Below are positions 11,247 through 22,541 of a stretch of DNA of 64,000 nt, piece by piece (positions within the stretch are counted from its first letter, which is position 1; every line of letters begins with the position of its first letter). This DNA is from Ophiura sarsii (Eukaryota; Echinodermata; Ophiuroidea; Amphilepidida; Ophiuridae): contig CM069442.1 in assembly GCA_035610835.1 (NCBI GenBank), positions 57,639,950-57,703,949 on the forward strand, written 5' to 3'. Below the pieces are notes generated by a model that was not told the DNA's origin, did no database searches, and saw only the letters and a list, made by a program, of their open reading frames with translations. The position numbers and the translations under genes are program-made.

Positions 11247-11472
11247 TTAACACTTTGCATTCTTTCCAAAAGTTCACAAAATGTTTCAAAAATGTCACAA
11301 TTATTGAATTTCATTACCAGATTTCGAATTACCATGACAAATACATTACAATAATTACAAACATGTCCAGTATTGGTTCAGTAATCCTTAAGATAGATCA
11401 TGACAGTTGGGAAAGGTTTCTGAATAAATGTTTTGTAAATGGTAAAACCAATATAGCCGTGAGGAAACATTA
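11247..11472. mobile_element. Decayed piggyBac-like MITE (relative of 50519-50765)
   Basis: Begins TTAACACTTTGC and ends near a degraded gccgtgaggaaa. The 190-bp interior (ttcacaaaatgtttcaaaaa and onward) aligns with the better preserved copy at 50519-50765, which has clean TTAA-flanked ends. No coding potential. Confidence 0.6.
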
Positions 11473-11493
11473 TATTTTTGCAAAATGCAATGT

Positions 11494-11708
11494 AGGGTAA
11501 AGTCGCCAGTTTTCGGGCAACACCTATATTCGGTCACTTCGCCCAAATTGTGTAATGAAAATGACCTTGTTGTTTTAAACTGACGGCTAAAAAACCCGCA
11601 TAGTTGATGCCCGGTAATGCCTTAAAATGGCGACGACCGATGCAATTACACGACTTTGGCAAAAGTGACCGAAAATCGGCGCTGACCGAAAACTGGCGAC
11701 TTTACCCT
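11494..11708. mobile_element. 215-bp MITE with perfect inverted ends
   Basis: Starts AGGGTAAAGTCGCCAGTTTT and ends with its exact complement; the match covers at least 23 bp. TGTA precedes the left GGGTAAAG and follows the right CTTTACCC, consistent with a 4-bp or TA target duplication. Noncoding. A diverged copy in the opposite orientation lies at 50940-51149. Confidence 0.85.
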
Positions 11709-11862
11709 GTACTGTTAAGTACTATTATGATTGTGTTTATAAAAGTTACCGAACATTCAGTTTATATACTTCATTTTATTTAGAGATTGTGCATTAAAAG
11801 AGCCACAATATTCAAAAAAAGCCCAACGATTTCTGATGTCCTGAACTACAGTAGTACAGTTT

Positions 11863-12264
11863 TCACTCCTTCAGTTTGCTTATTAGAGGTGGGAGTAAAT
11901 TACTCAAAGCACTGCATACCATTATGATGTCATCCAATAATGGGATTAAAGTTATTGGCAGGGTGTGGCGCAGAATGGTGAACCACTTAACTCGACCGAT
12001 AGCTCTCTCCACATGTATCCTTATGTTGGCTACCTTCTTAGTCTGCATGACTTTAGCTTTGGTCATCTGTTCTTGTCCACTGCTGGCTGGTGGTATTTCA
12101 AGAGTACACTGTCTCAGTATTAAATCACTCTGTATGGGAAACCCACCATCTGCCATGACCCTGTTACCTGCATCCAACATTTCTAAAAATCCACTTTGTT
12201 GAACAATGTGTCTATCAGATGATCTTCCCCCCAAGCTTTTGACACAAATGATATCATGCCATTT
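11863..12264 (-). pseudogene. ISL2EU-type transposase, C-terminal DDE_Tnp_4 part
   Basis: The minus frame reads MISFVSKAWGGRSSD across the insertion boundary, then GFLEMLDAGNRVMADGGFPI (second catalytic Asp), LEIPPASSG, and IRIHVERAIGRVKWF (catalytic Glu), ending with ...SKLKE. This is the second half of a DDE_Tnp_4 catalytic domain as found in ISL2EU/Harbinger-type transposons. The first half, including the first Asp (IIDCTEVF), is at 22542-23128 in the same orientation. The two are separated by a 10.3-kb CACTA-ended insertion. Apart from that and a small indel near 22556 the triad is complete, so the gene was probably functional before the insertion. Confidence 0.85.
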
Positions 12265-12605
12265 CACTAGGAAAAGCCAAAATCCACAAAGTACCCCTTT
12301 CGGTCTACAACAGTCAACAACCATCCACACATGGCCCACAAGCCTCCACAAAACATGAAAATCAATCCACCTAGTGGATTCATGGCTTTTACAAAATCAA
12401 CAACCCTCCACAAACCTCAACACCCATCAACAAACGGTCAACAACCCACCACACCCAGTCCACAAAGATCCACATAGAGAGTACAACAATAGTTTGACCA
12501 ATTAGTAGCAGACACTAAGTAAGTACCCTGTCTGGGATGGTGGAACTTCTTTTGTTGCATGACTACTCCAAGCCTATTGGTAAATATTGATTGTGTCAGT
12601 AAAGT
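12265..12605. repeat. Left terminal inverted repeat of the CACTA-like element
   Basis: Pairs with 22205-22538. It is rich in subterminal CCACAAA and CAACA words, as in the transposase-binding subterminal repeats of CACTA elements. The outer 225 bp is nearly identical between arms. The inner part (tgggatggtggaacttcttt region) is more diverged and has an indel of about 20 bp. Confidence 0.85.
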
Positions 12606-12984
12606 TTCTAGCCAGAAAATGTTTTTGCTGGGTTTAGTAAGCTATTGGGCTACTTTGAAGATAAAGAATTTAGCAGTAAATATAAAACTGCACACTTGTA
12701 CCATTTACATCAATGGCAGAGAAGATTTAGGCTACTTCTCAAAATTAATTTATTATTAGGCCATGTTCCTCATGTTTAGCTGTTTGAAAGCCCACTGGAT
12801 CCTATATGCCATGCACCAGGCCTTACATATGGTCTGGTGATCCACATTTCAGTGTGATTATCCAAAGCACTTTATTTTTAAAAAGTGAAATAAAAAACTT
12901 TGCAATGTTCTTTACCCTGTAGAAACATCATTGGATTGCAAAACAGTTCCAAAAATAAATAAGGTGGATAGTTATGACTGAAAT

Positions 12985-13475
12985 GAAAAAAAGAAAATTG
13001 AAGTGGACCCAAAAATGGAAGCAGGAGGGATGCTAAACAGGTTATTATTTTTTTTTACCTAATAATTATTATTTCTCTGCAAAATTGCCCTATAGAAAAT
13101 ACACTTTTTGCACATTTTATTTTATTTTATTTTATTCAGCATTGTATTACCTTCTAAAGAAGTATTGCACATGAAACAATATATTACATTAAAATACAGA
13201 TAAGCATACATTTACCATTTACAGCAAAACATTAAAAATGATAGCATGCTAAGGATAACCCTTTCAGCTAAACACTTCCAAAGGGGTCCTTATTGGTAAA
13301 TTCAATTCCTTCACATGCAACTTGGTGGCAAGACTTTTTTTGGGAGGGGGGGGGGGAGGCATCACAATGAATTTGGCTGGACAAGGACTATTGTCGAATG
13401 AAAAGAAAAACAATAAAATTGAAGTGGACCCCAAAAAAGGAAGCGGGCGGGAACGCTAAACAGGTTATTTTTTTA
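12985..13475. repeat. Pair of 80-bp direct repeats
   Basis: 12985-13065 and 13397-13475 share aaattgaagtggaccc, ggaagc and ctaaacaggttatt in the same order. The stretch between contains a tttta microsatellite (13113-13138) and a G-run near 13345. No coding signal. Confidence 0.6.
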
Positions 13476-13623
13476 TTTTTCCTTATCATTAAGTTGAAAG
13501 GTAAATTATGCAATCTTTTCAAGGAGACTCCCTCAACCAGGAAAGGTGAGAATCTTATCTTTCCTCAACCCACAATTTTTTTGGGGAAGCAGCTTTTCGT
13601 GCAGATTTATATTTCAATCATAA

Positions 13624-14527
13624 GGCCTCGCCAACTTGATCTTTAGTTTCCCGTAACATTTTTTTTTTCAAAACAGGGGAGGCAACCATTTCATTATTCA
13701 TTATTTTTACGACTTTCATTATTATACAAAATGTGGATGTCAGACGTATTGTTATACACCGCTGCACACCATCATAGAATGAAATGGGTCAAGATATGTA
13801 TTAGTTATGCACTTATCAATTGCAAGCCCGGCCCCTGGGGACCCGGGGCATAGCGGGGACCATGCGGGGACCGTACACGAGTGTACAAAAAATGATGCCC
13901 GGCTAAATGCGGGGGAGTGTACACGGACGTACAAACTGTGCCCCCGCTAGCCGGGGCGTGTAGCGGGGACGTACGCTAAGGTACACAAATGTACACCCCG
14001 GGCGCTTGCTATAAATAAGCTAGAGATGCGATGCTCTTGACGGAATAAGCCTAACTGCACAGAGGGAACACATAGAAATGCATTCCGTTATGGTTGCAGA
14101 AAGAAATAAGCGTCCTTGGGACTGTAGCCGGGTGAATACTTTACCGAGTCCTGGGAAATGGGTGGCCGGGACTGTACACTTTGTCCCGGCCAAGGGGGGC
14201 CGGGACTGTAGCGGGGACGTACAAAAAATGGTGCCCGGCCCTGCGGGGACCGTACACGATTGTAGCCGGGACGTCACATGGGCAATTTGTACGTCCTGGC
14301 CCTAGTCCCCGGGGCCGGGGATGCAATTGATAAGTGCATTACAGAAAGGCTATTCTGGTCAAAATGAATAAACATTTCACAATTTAATCACACAAAATGC
14401 ATAAATTTTGACGTTTTCATTGCAAAGACGTTTTTTTCCCCCAAAATTTCAATAATGAATTCAAACGCAGGCATGAAAATGAAGCGCGGGCGGGTTACAG
14501 GAAACTAAAAATCAAGTTGGCGAGGCC
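13624..14527. mobile_element. 904-bp MITE with GGCCTCGCCAACTTGAT ends
   Basis: The inverted ends match over about 33 bp with a few substitutions (GGCCTCGCCAACTTGAT, then a TTTAGTTTCC-like stretch). They are flanked by the 3-bp duplication TAA (13621-13623 and 14528-14530). A TWA-type duplication points to the PIF/Harbinger or a related superfamily. The middle is occupied by a second element at 13808-14338. Confidence 0.75.
13808..14338. mobile_element. 531-bp GC-rich MITE nested in the 904-bp MITE
   Basis: Perfect 17-bp inverted ends TGCACTTATCAATTGCA, flanked by TTA on both sides (13805-13807 and 14339-14341). The inside is strikingly GC-rich against AT-rich surroundings. It is built from variants of gcggggaccgtacac and (c)gagtgtac in both orientations, giving many short palindromes around GTAC. 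Open frames in it are Cys/Pro/Gly-rich by-products of composition. Confidence 0.8.
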
Positions 14528-14599
14528 TAAATTATGAACATAATCCAAGTTACAGAGCAATATGATTCCTACCTCAAACTCATGGTTGAGAGTGAATTT

Positions 14600-14981
14600 C
14601 CCGGGAGGGGTACTCGCCTAAGACGGTATACGGGGGTGTGCCGCTCTAATGGGTAGGTTTTTGGGCACAAAATCCCTAAACATGGGGTATGATTTTGTGC
14701 TGGAAATCCCTAATAATGGGGTCACTTTTTACAAATTAGTCTATTTTCGCGAAATTTTTGTCTATTTTCGCGAAAATTTGCCAAAATTAGGTCTATTTTC
14801 GCGAAAATTTGCAAAAATTAGGTATATTTTCCCGATAATTTGCGAAAATTTGGTCTAAAATGAAGCAAAACCCCTAAAAATGGGTACCGATTTTTCCAAA
14901 ATCACCCCTAAAAATGGGTATGGGTTTTGAATCTCCAGCGGCACACCCCCGACCAAACCAAATCCGAGTACCCCCCCCGGG
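14600..14981. mobile_element. 382-bp palindromic MITE with 8-bp target duplication
   Basis: The ends CCCGGGAGGGGTACTC and its near complement GAGTACCCCCCCCGGG are followed inward by a shared GGGGTGTGCCGCT block. The exact 8-bp direct repeat GTGAATTT flanks the element (14592-14599 and 14982-14989). Eight bases is the duplication length of hAT and P elements. The interior has repeated ctattttcgcgaaaattt and ccctaaaaatggg words. Noncoding. Confidence 0.8.
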
Positions 14982-14989
14982 GTGAATTT

Positions 14990-17555
14990 AGTGTGAAAAT
15001 ATAAACTGACACCTCCCCTTGTTTAACACTTGCTCATGATCGAAGCTTGATTCAGGATAGTTTTACTTTTATAATATATGCCTATCTCTGATGGGATTTG
15101 TACCATGCCAAGTGCTTGTTTAACACTATTATGTGTGAAGTACTTCAGATAGATAGAGAACCAAAGAATCAATTTAACACACCAATCAATTTATGATGGT
15201 TTATACACTAATACTTTCATCAGGAAAGGTCAGTCACCTTTCATGCTTTTTTATAAGCCTAATGTAAACACCTCTTGATGAAATTGTGCTTGTATTGTAT
15301 GTGTGAAGTGCTTAAGAGATCATAACAAAAGAGGGTAAATTGTCATTAATTGTCATTGCCAATCAATTTATGAGGATTCTTAATGGAAACCTCATTTGTT
15401 TTGAACTTTTCAATGTAGGAGCTATATAAACTGCGCCAATTAAGTATCTAAACACTTACAAATGGTCAGATTTATCGGAACCTGAAATAGAATGCAAAAA
15501 AATAATTAATTAAAGGTAGATGACCCGATCACATTCCAATTTTCAACTTGAATTTTTCTATTCTACATGAAAGGTCATCCTTAAAAAAGTCGTGTTCCAA
15601 AGTTTGAGTTGCATAGCTCTAATGGTTCTTATTTTAGACGCACAAGATGCTGTGAACTGTACCCATTGAGTAGTACACAAACTATATCGGTGGTTACCAC
15701 CATTCTCGGTAATTCGACGTTATTTCATCGATTTCTCCGTAATTATACCGATTTAGGCCGTCAAAAACTTTGATGGTTTTACATTTTTACAGGATGTCAC
15801 CCTTACTGCTTTTATATTAAAGCCTAATCAATAGCCTAATGTATAACACCTCTTGATGGAATTGTACCATGTCAAGTGCTTGTATTGTATGTGTGAAGTA
15901 CTTTGGAGAGTATAACAAAAGAGCAATTTGTGTCATCAATTCACACCCATCAATGTATTTATAAGTTCTCAAGATTCACCCTGTTATATCAGGGAGGTAT
16001 TGCATTTTTAATTGATTGCTTTGAATATTTTTTGGTTTGTATTGTGCTCAGGCGTTGTGCCTGATCATTTATTCGCTTGGTCGCTTCCTCAACTTGAAGT
16101 TATTGGGACATACACTTTCAGAACAGTGGCATCCGCCAACTTGGCGAATGCGTCCATACAATACAATATGAAAAACAGAGGTAAATTTATATACAAACAA
16201 TTTACAAAATTATAAATGGCAAAAATAATCATAGAGAGCTAATAATAGCAGTATGTGCAGCCCATGCACGTTTCAAATATGACTTACAAAACGCATCAAA
16301 TATTGGTAGTAAGGGAAAGGTTTCACTTACAGAGAGTTTCACCAGAAAATCCTAGCATAAAACACATTTTGATAGTTAGATTGCTAGCAATAAATATACA
16401 GTCATCAAAAAAAGTAACTATACAGGTAATAAATGTACTTCTAACTCTAAAAATATATATCCTACCTAGAAATATTAAATCATAAAGTTGTTGAGAAATG
16501 TATCTTCTTTAATATGAGATAAGAGTTAAATCTCTAATTTACGATACTCATTGACTCTAATGTCATTGAGAGCTGAACATAAAAATAAGAAGTGTTTAAG
16601 ATCCTCTGTCTCTTTATTACAAAGAGGACAGAGGATATTTATATCTGCTTTCCATGAATGAACGAACACAACTGTTAAGTGTCAAGGTAAATAGCTAGGT
16701 CAATCATGAGAAGTACTTATTATTGATTGCAATGATTGGTCTCAATTGCTTCTATTGATACCAGATTGCCTTCTTTTGTTGTGCTCCCTGACACACTTCA
16801 CACATACAATAGGGTACTCTAGCACTGAAACATGATATCAGCAGAGATGGTGTAAATTTAGTCCTACAGTTGAAATATTAAAGTTAAAATGATGTTTTTT
16901 TAGTTTGTGAGATAATTATTGACCTAAATGTGTAATTAAAATAATTGAAACTATTATGGCCCTCAATATTCAACCATGTATGATCAGGTATGAGTAAAGT
17001 TAAACTTTCACTCGGGATAAAACTACACAAATAATTTATTTAGTAATCACATTTTAATTTCTGTCATACAAAACTGCTGGTATTTTACACAGAAATTTCC
17101 ACATTAGACCAATTTTTTCTTCTATTTTTCTTTTTGTATAGTAAAATAGAAATGTTTAGCATGCCCTCACAGTAAAAAGTTTGGTCGACTGCCATTTCCT
17201 TATTTTCATAATATTGTTTTTTAATTTGGGATCTGATTTCAATTATTAAACATCTTAACTCTTGGGCCCATCTTGGTTTACAGTTTTAGAAAGTTGCAGT
17301 CCATTTTGTCATCATTATTTTATTGATTCAAGCCATTTCATGAGTGTCTGTGTCTATGAACAAAAATAAATTAATAACAAAGGCTATCTGTGAGGACCTA
17401 TATCATCCCATGAATTGCACAGAGCATTCAAAATGAATCCTTGAAATTAAAGCATTTCAAGTATTTTGTAATTGCTTTATAACTTGATATTTGCATGTAT
17501 AGTGCCAGTGATCTCCTGCACCCAGAATTTAAACCATTTCATGACCATATAATAG
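14990..17555. other. AT-rich noncoding filler with short dispersed repeats
   Basis: Three related stretches (15070-15180, 15265-15380, 15835-15960) share gtgtgaagtact and tgatggaattgtaccatg words, so they look like decayed copies of one repeat. A partly inverted relative lies near 16780. No open frame with family features; the 67- and 76-codon frames at 16012 and 16255 look random. Confidence 0.45.
15515..15700 (+). repeat. Dispersed 190-bp repeat, copy 1
   Basis: Aligns with 23978-24190 in the same orientation: ttaaaggtagatg, ttttcaacttga, gttccaaagtttgagttgca, ttgagt-gtacacaaact and ggtggtt-accacc in the same order. No ends or coding region identified. Confidence 0.7.
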
Positions 17556-17559
17556 AATC

Positions 17560-18055
17560 AATAAAGGTTAATATAAAAAGCCAATTAATTCATTGTGATT
17601 ACAAATAACATCCTCAATAGGCTTAGTCTAAAAAACTATTAACATCTTTATGGGTTTAATTAGCAATATCTATATATCATCAACCAAAACATCGAATTGA
17701 AGTTAAATGTATATATTTCCTTAGAAAAACACAGAGGTGGTGCTGAGCATTATGATTAAATCATCTATGTTCCACAGTATCAATCAAGAATATACAGACA
17801 CAGACAAACTGGCGAGAATTAAATTAACAAAGACCTTAAATTAAAAATACACTGTCTCGAACCCGGTGCCTCCCACATTCGCAGCGATAGGTTAATCCAC
17901 TAGACCACAGGGAATGTAATAAAGGTTAATATAAAAAGCCAATCAATTCATTGTGATTACAAATAACATCCTCAATAGGCTTACATTCTAAACAAATACT
18001 ATCAACATCTGTATGAGTTTAATTAGCAATGTGATGCCAAATAAAAACTAAACTA
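17560..18055. repeat. 130-bp direct repeats flanking a SINE
   Basis: 17560-17690 and 17915-18055 are close copies beginning aataaaggttaatataaaaa and running through cattgtgattacaaataaca. They enclose a tRNA-derived SINE on the minus strand (17720-17913), so the SINE either inserted into a duplicated block or was involved in the duplication. Confidence 0.75.
17720..17913 (-). mobile_element. tRNA-derived SINE, copy 1
   Basis: Read on the minus strand the head is CCCTGTGGTCTAGTGGATTA (polymerase III A-box-like TGGTCTAGTGG), then about 30 bases, then GGGTTCGAGAC (B box), as in a tRNA gene. The body continues with attctcgccagtttgtc. A second copy at 56580-56760 shares head and body. The two boxes are correctly spaced, but a tRNA fold and a 3' CCA-less end are not supported, so this is a SINE and not a tRNA gene. 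Confidence 0.8.
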
Positions 18056-18189
18056 AACTAAACTTTATCATCCACCCCAAACATGAGTAAAATTGAAGGT
18101 GTTATTTTTGTAAAAGAACGCACCGTTTTTAAAGATGTGTGCCGCTGTTGTAAAAGCGTATGTTCTAATAAATACAACATTGTATTAAG

Positions 18190-21100
18190 AGTGCATGCCT
18201 GAGAGAATAGGATGATATGACAAAATCTAGGAACATGAAGGTTGTCCAATATTGCTCATATATAGTTTGCTGGGTACAGTTGATGAAAGATTCAGGTTGA
18301 CAAAGTTTGAAAATTCTGACCCCCTCTGACTTGGATTTTCTGCCCCATGGCATTTTAGCCCCATTTTGAGCCATAAATTCATATAAAATCGTTTCAATTG
18401 TCTCTGTTTCTAAAGGCACAAAATGGGATTCTTTGCATCAACTGATTTTTGAATCCAGTCCATATATCATTGATATACAGCATCGGTATTGTGTAGATTC
18501 AACCAAAAATCACTCACCTCATTCTGAATTACGAGGGGGGTCACAGAAAAAAGTGCCCCTACGAGGCATTGATTTTTGTGACGAAAAAGGGGCAATCTTT
18601 AAATGTGAATAGGATTTTATCCCAGCAGTGAATTGAAAAATTTCTTTCATAGCCGAATAGCTAAATCACTTGTCTCTTCAGAAAACGTAAATCTGTTCTG
18701 GGGAAATGGTTTCTAGATACACCCAATGCAGTGTTTCTATAAGGCATTTTAGAAATTTTTAAACAATTGAATATATATGATTTATTTGAGAAATTGTTGT
18801 AATTCAGGAATGTATTTCAATCAAATAGGTCACAGACTTTAAGAATATATTTATATTTGTATCTAAATGATTGTTTCTAGACAGAAAATATTTTTGAAGT
18901 GTTTTGAAATAAGATATTGTTGTTTTGATTTTAAAAGGTTACTTAAACCATACATTGCTGGTTCTGAGCAGCGATAGCTTTATTCCAAAGTCTCTCACAT
19001 CAGAGAATTGAAGCAAAGGTTTGTGTAATCAAAGGTAACGGTCTTTTGAAGCAATCAGTGTTTCTAGATTGTATAGTAATATAAATTAGACACAATAGTT
19101 TGCTTAGAATAGGTCAGGTTCAAATACAAATAGCCTACATCAATCAGTTTTTTACATCATTAGTTTTAAATACATTGATCCTAGTGTCAATCATACTGGA
19201 AATGTGGAATTGCCTAAGGGTAAAAAGGGTGTTTCTATTTTATAGTATTTTTTTCCAAACGGGAGGATGACTGATCCATGGGTGGTGTGTGCTATAATAG
19301 ATATTCTACTATAGGGACTATATCAATTGGACTATGACAATTGATTATACATTATCACCCTTGACATAAATGTATATCTATAGATGCAATAGGACAAAGT
19401 GTTTCTATATAGTAGAGGCACAATTCCCATCATTATCCCAATAAAATAACTAGGGCAAAAGTTAGTCTCCTAGATAGATAGCTAGATGGGAAGGAAATGC
19501 ATCACTTTCTAGTTTGATTTAATCTCATCTAATTTTCTTCTAGTAACATGTATTTTAACTTTGGGGCAATAGCCTACTAAAGGCTACCACATTTTTTTAA
19601 TAACAAGATGGTGAATGAGATGTCACACAAACAATATTTAGAATTTGTGTGGACCAGCTAGGTCTACTTATAGTATACTGATCTTTGGCAAACCATGCAC
19701 AACTACAGCAGCCTTGATATCAATGGGACCAAGAATGATGTGTTAGGCATCATCATCTTCATGACTCATGTTCACCAGTTATTGGATATTATGAATAAGA
19801 AAATTAGTCGGGTATGGGATTACCGTACACCCCACCCACCCCACAGGACTCCCCCAAACCAACTTTTTGACTTACTGTCATGGTCCTAAAACATATTCAG
19901 GATGTTACCAAATATATTTTGGTACGTTAAGTGGTTATTCAAGATGGCGTCCAAAATGGCCGCCATATTATGGCAATCAAAATGTATTGTAAAAGTATAG
20001 TTTTAAAAGTAGAATGTATGTATTTAGACCACTAGACACTCATATCCAAAACTTTTGCTTTGTTAACACACCTAAATCCAAGATGGCCGCTAAAATGGCT
20101 GCCAAAAATGTTAACATTCTATAAATTGGCATATGAATCAACATGTATGATCAGATCTACAGCCACTAGGCTTTATCGTAGACATATAGTGAATGCTGTC
20201 TCATTAGATTTGGGGGTATTGGTATTACATAGTTTTACAAAACAATTGTTTTAGGTCATATAATATCAAATTAATCATTTTGGCAGCCATTTTGGAAAGT
20301 GATACAGAATCAGAATTGTCACAGAGGTGGGCCTTATCAGTTTAGAACATACTAGTTGGTGAATTTGATGTAATATACACTCACAATCTATTTTGGATTA
20401 CCATACACTCATGTAGACTATATTTAAATGTACAGTGGCCATTTTGGTGGCCATCTTGGATTTAAAGTACATTGTTACAATGCAAATACACTGGATAGGA
20501 GTTACTAGTGGACTAATACATACATCCCAATGTTAAAACTATAATTTCATCGTACATGTTGGTTATATTATCCCATTTTATGGAATTCCGACAATTAGTT
20601 CAGTCATTATGGGACCTATTTTGTGGCCATTTTGGATTATTAAGTATGTTAACAAATCAAAAAATATTGGATATGAGTTACTAGTGGTCTAATACATACA
20701 TCCCATCATTAAAACTATATTTTCATGATACATTTTAGTTGATATTATCCCATTTTACTGAATTCCAAATTGGTTTAGTCATTTTGGGACCCATTTTGGG
20801 CGCCATTTTGAATTTTTAACTATGATAACAAAGCAAAATACTGGACATGAGTTACTAGTGGTCTAACACATACACCCATCGTTAAAACTTGCATGTTGGT
20901 TCATATTATGCCAATTTATGAAATTTTACCATTTTTGGCGGCCATTTTGGCGACCATCTTGGATTTAGGTGTGTCAACAAAGCAAACGTTCTGGATATGA
21001 AAGTGTAGTGGTCTTATGCATACATCCCACTATTAAAACTATACTTTCACCATACATTTTGATTGCTATATGTCATTTTATGAGATCTGACCAGTTCTGG

Positions 21101-21850
21101 CGGCCATTTTGGGCGCCATCTTGAATAATCCCTTAGCATAGCAAAATTATTTTTGGTAACATTCTAAATATGTTTTAGAACCATGAAAGTAAGTAAAAAA
21201 AAAGTTGGTTTGGGGGAGTCCTGGGGAGAAGGGGGTGTACTTAACCCCTGTTTATACCCGACTAATATGTGTTCTTGTTTTAGAAAATATTAAAAATTAC
21301 TATATAGAAACACTATGTTTTTCAGTATCCAGACACATTTCCCCAGCTAAGTTTGAATAGTTTTTGATAGCCAATGTGTCATGCTATGAGACTACAATCA
21401 GGTTATTTTAATTCACTGCTGGGATAAATTCCTGCAAGCGATTGAAGATAGCCCCATTTTTACATAAAACATCAAGATATTTGAGGGGGGTCCTAAGTGG
21501 GACCCCCCTGGTGAGGAAGAAGGAGTTAAGTGAAATTTAGTTTGATCTTTACAATACTAAACCCATGTACTTACAATATTTTAACTCGATTAAAAAATAA
21601 TTTGACAATGGACATCAAGATTACAAGTATGAACATTATGCAAAAATGGGCAATTATATGCAATTTTGGGAGATTTTGGGGCTTAAAAGGGGCTAAAACT
21701 TGATGGGGCACACAATCCAAGCTATAGGGGCCAGAAATTTCAAACCTTGTCAGCATGAATATTTCATCAAGTACATATACTAAACCAAAAAAGAGCAAAA
21801 TCCGACAACCTTCATGTTCCGCCCACCATTTGGTTTTCTCAGGCACGCTC
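18190..21850. mobile_element. 3.7-kb imperfect foldback element
   Basis: Two long arms are inverted copies of each other, diverged and with indels. Matching pairs include 18190-18430 with 21640-21850 (gcctgag, aacatgaaggttgtc, ttgacaa-gtttgaaa), 18535-18770 with 21290-21500 (atcccagcagtgaatt, ctggggaaatg), 19795-19960 with 21110-21280 (ttagtcgggtat, aggactcccccaaaccaact), and 20060-20140 with 20900-20970. The centre near 20400-20900 holds tandem units of about 175 bp with gagttactagtgg. Words of the form AAGATGGCNGCC recur through it. No protein-coding region is visible. The terminal target duplication was not determined. Confidence 0.75.
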
Positions 21851-22204
21851 TCTTAAACCATAAATAATTCCTCTCCAGTATTTATGATTAAACTCAAAAG
21901 AAAGGCAACCTAAAATATTAAGATAGACTGATATTATGGAATTATGCTGATAAACACACACACAATTGTTGTTAATTTATTAATAATTTAAATACAAAAT
22001 AAAATAGAAGATGAAGAAGATTATATGTCCAGAGTGACATTTTATTACATCAAGTTGACCATCCAATTCCAAAATGTTGTTATACAATCCAAATATAAAA
22101 GACAATAACCTAAATAATTTCTCTGCCATATTGGTGTCGGTGTTAGAAAAAAGGTTGGCAATTCTTGCTAACATTTATCCAATTGGGCTACTAAACCACC
22201 TTGT

Positions 22205-22538
22205 CAGTAACATTGATAATATTTGTCACTGAGTTGTGCAAACACAGTCAATATTGACCATCATAGTCATGCAACAAAAGAAACTCCACCGTCCCAGACA
22301 GGGTACTTACATAGTGTTGTACTCTCTATGTGGATCTTTGTGGACTGGGTGTGGTGGGTTGTTGACCGTTTGTTGATGGGTGTTGATGTTTGTGGAGGGT
22401 TGTTGATTTTGTAAAAGCCATGAATCCACTAGGTGGATTGATTTTCATGTTTTGTGGAGGCTTGTGGGCCATGTGTGGATGGTTGTTGACTGTTGTAGAC
22501 CGAAAGGGGTACTTTGTGGATTTTGGCTTTTCCTAGTG
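22205..22538. repeat. Right terminal inverted repeat of the CACTA-like element
   Basis: Inverted counterpart of 12265-12605, with GGCTTTTCCTAGTG at its outer end. The outer 225 bp is nearly identical to the other arm, suggesting a young insertion or recent exchange between the arms. Confidence 0.85.
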
Positions 22539-22541
22539 TTT

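Larger units (their letters stand above)
12265..22538. mobile_element. 10,274-bp EnSpm/CACTA-like element inserted in the ISL2EU gene
   Basis: The left end is CACTAGGAAAAGCC at 12265 and the right end is its complement, ending at 22538. Inverted similarity continues inward for about 335 bp. The flanks carry the 3-bp direct duplication TTT (12262-12264 and 22539-22541). Removing the insert plus one TTT restores the transposase codons ISPN-GM-ISFVSK, which confirms the borders. CACTA ends with a 3-bp duplication are the hallmark of EnSpm/CACTA transposons. I found no transposase inside; the interior is made of nested MITEs, a SINE, a foldback and AT-rich filler. It is therefore a large non-autonomous element, or an autonomous one whose gene has been lost. 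Confidence 0.85.

Noticed and set aside
17820..17913. Possible tRNA gene on the minus strand
   Set aside because: A and B boxes are present, but the acceptor stem does not pair convincingly and a second copy has the same non-tRNA body, so it is a SINE.
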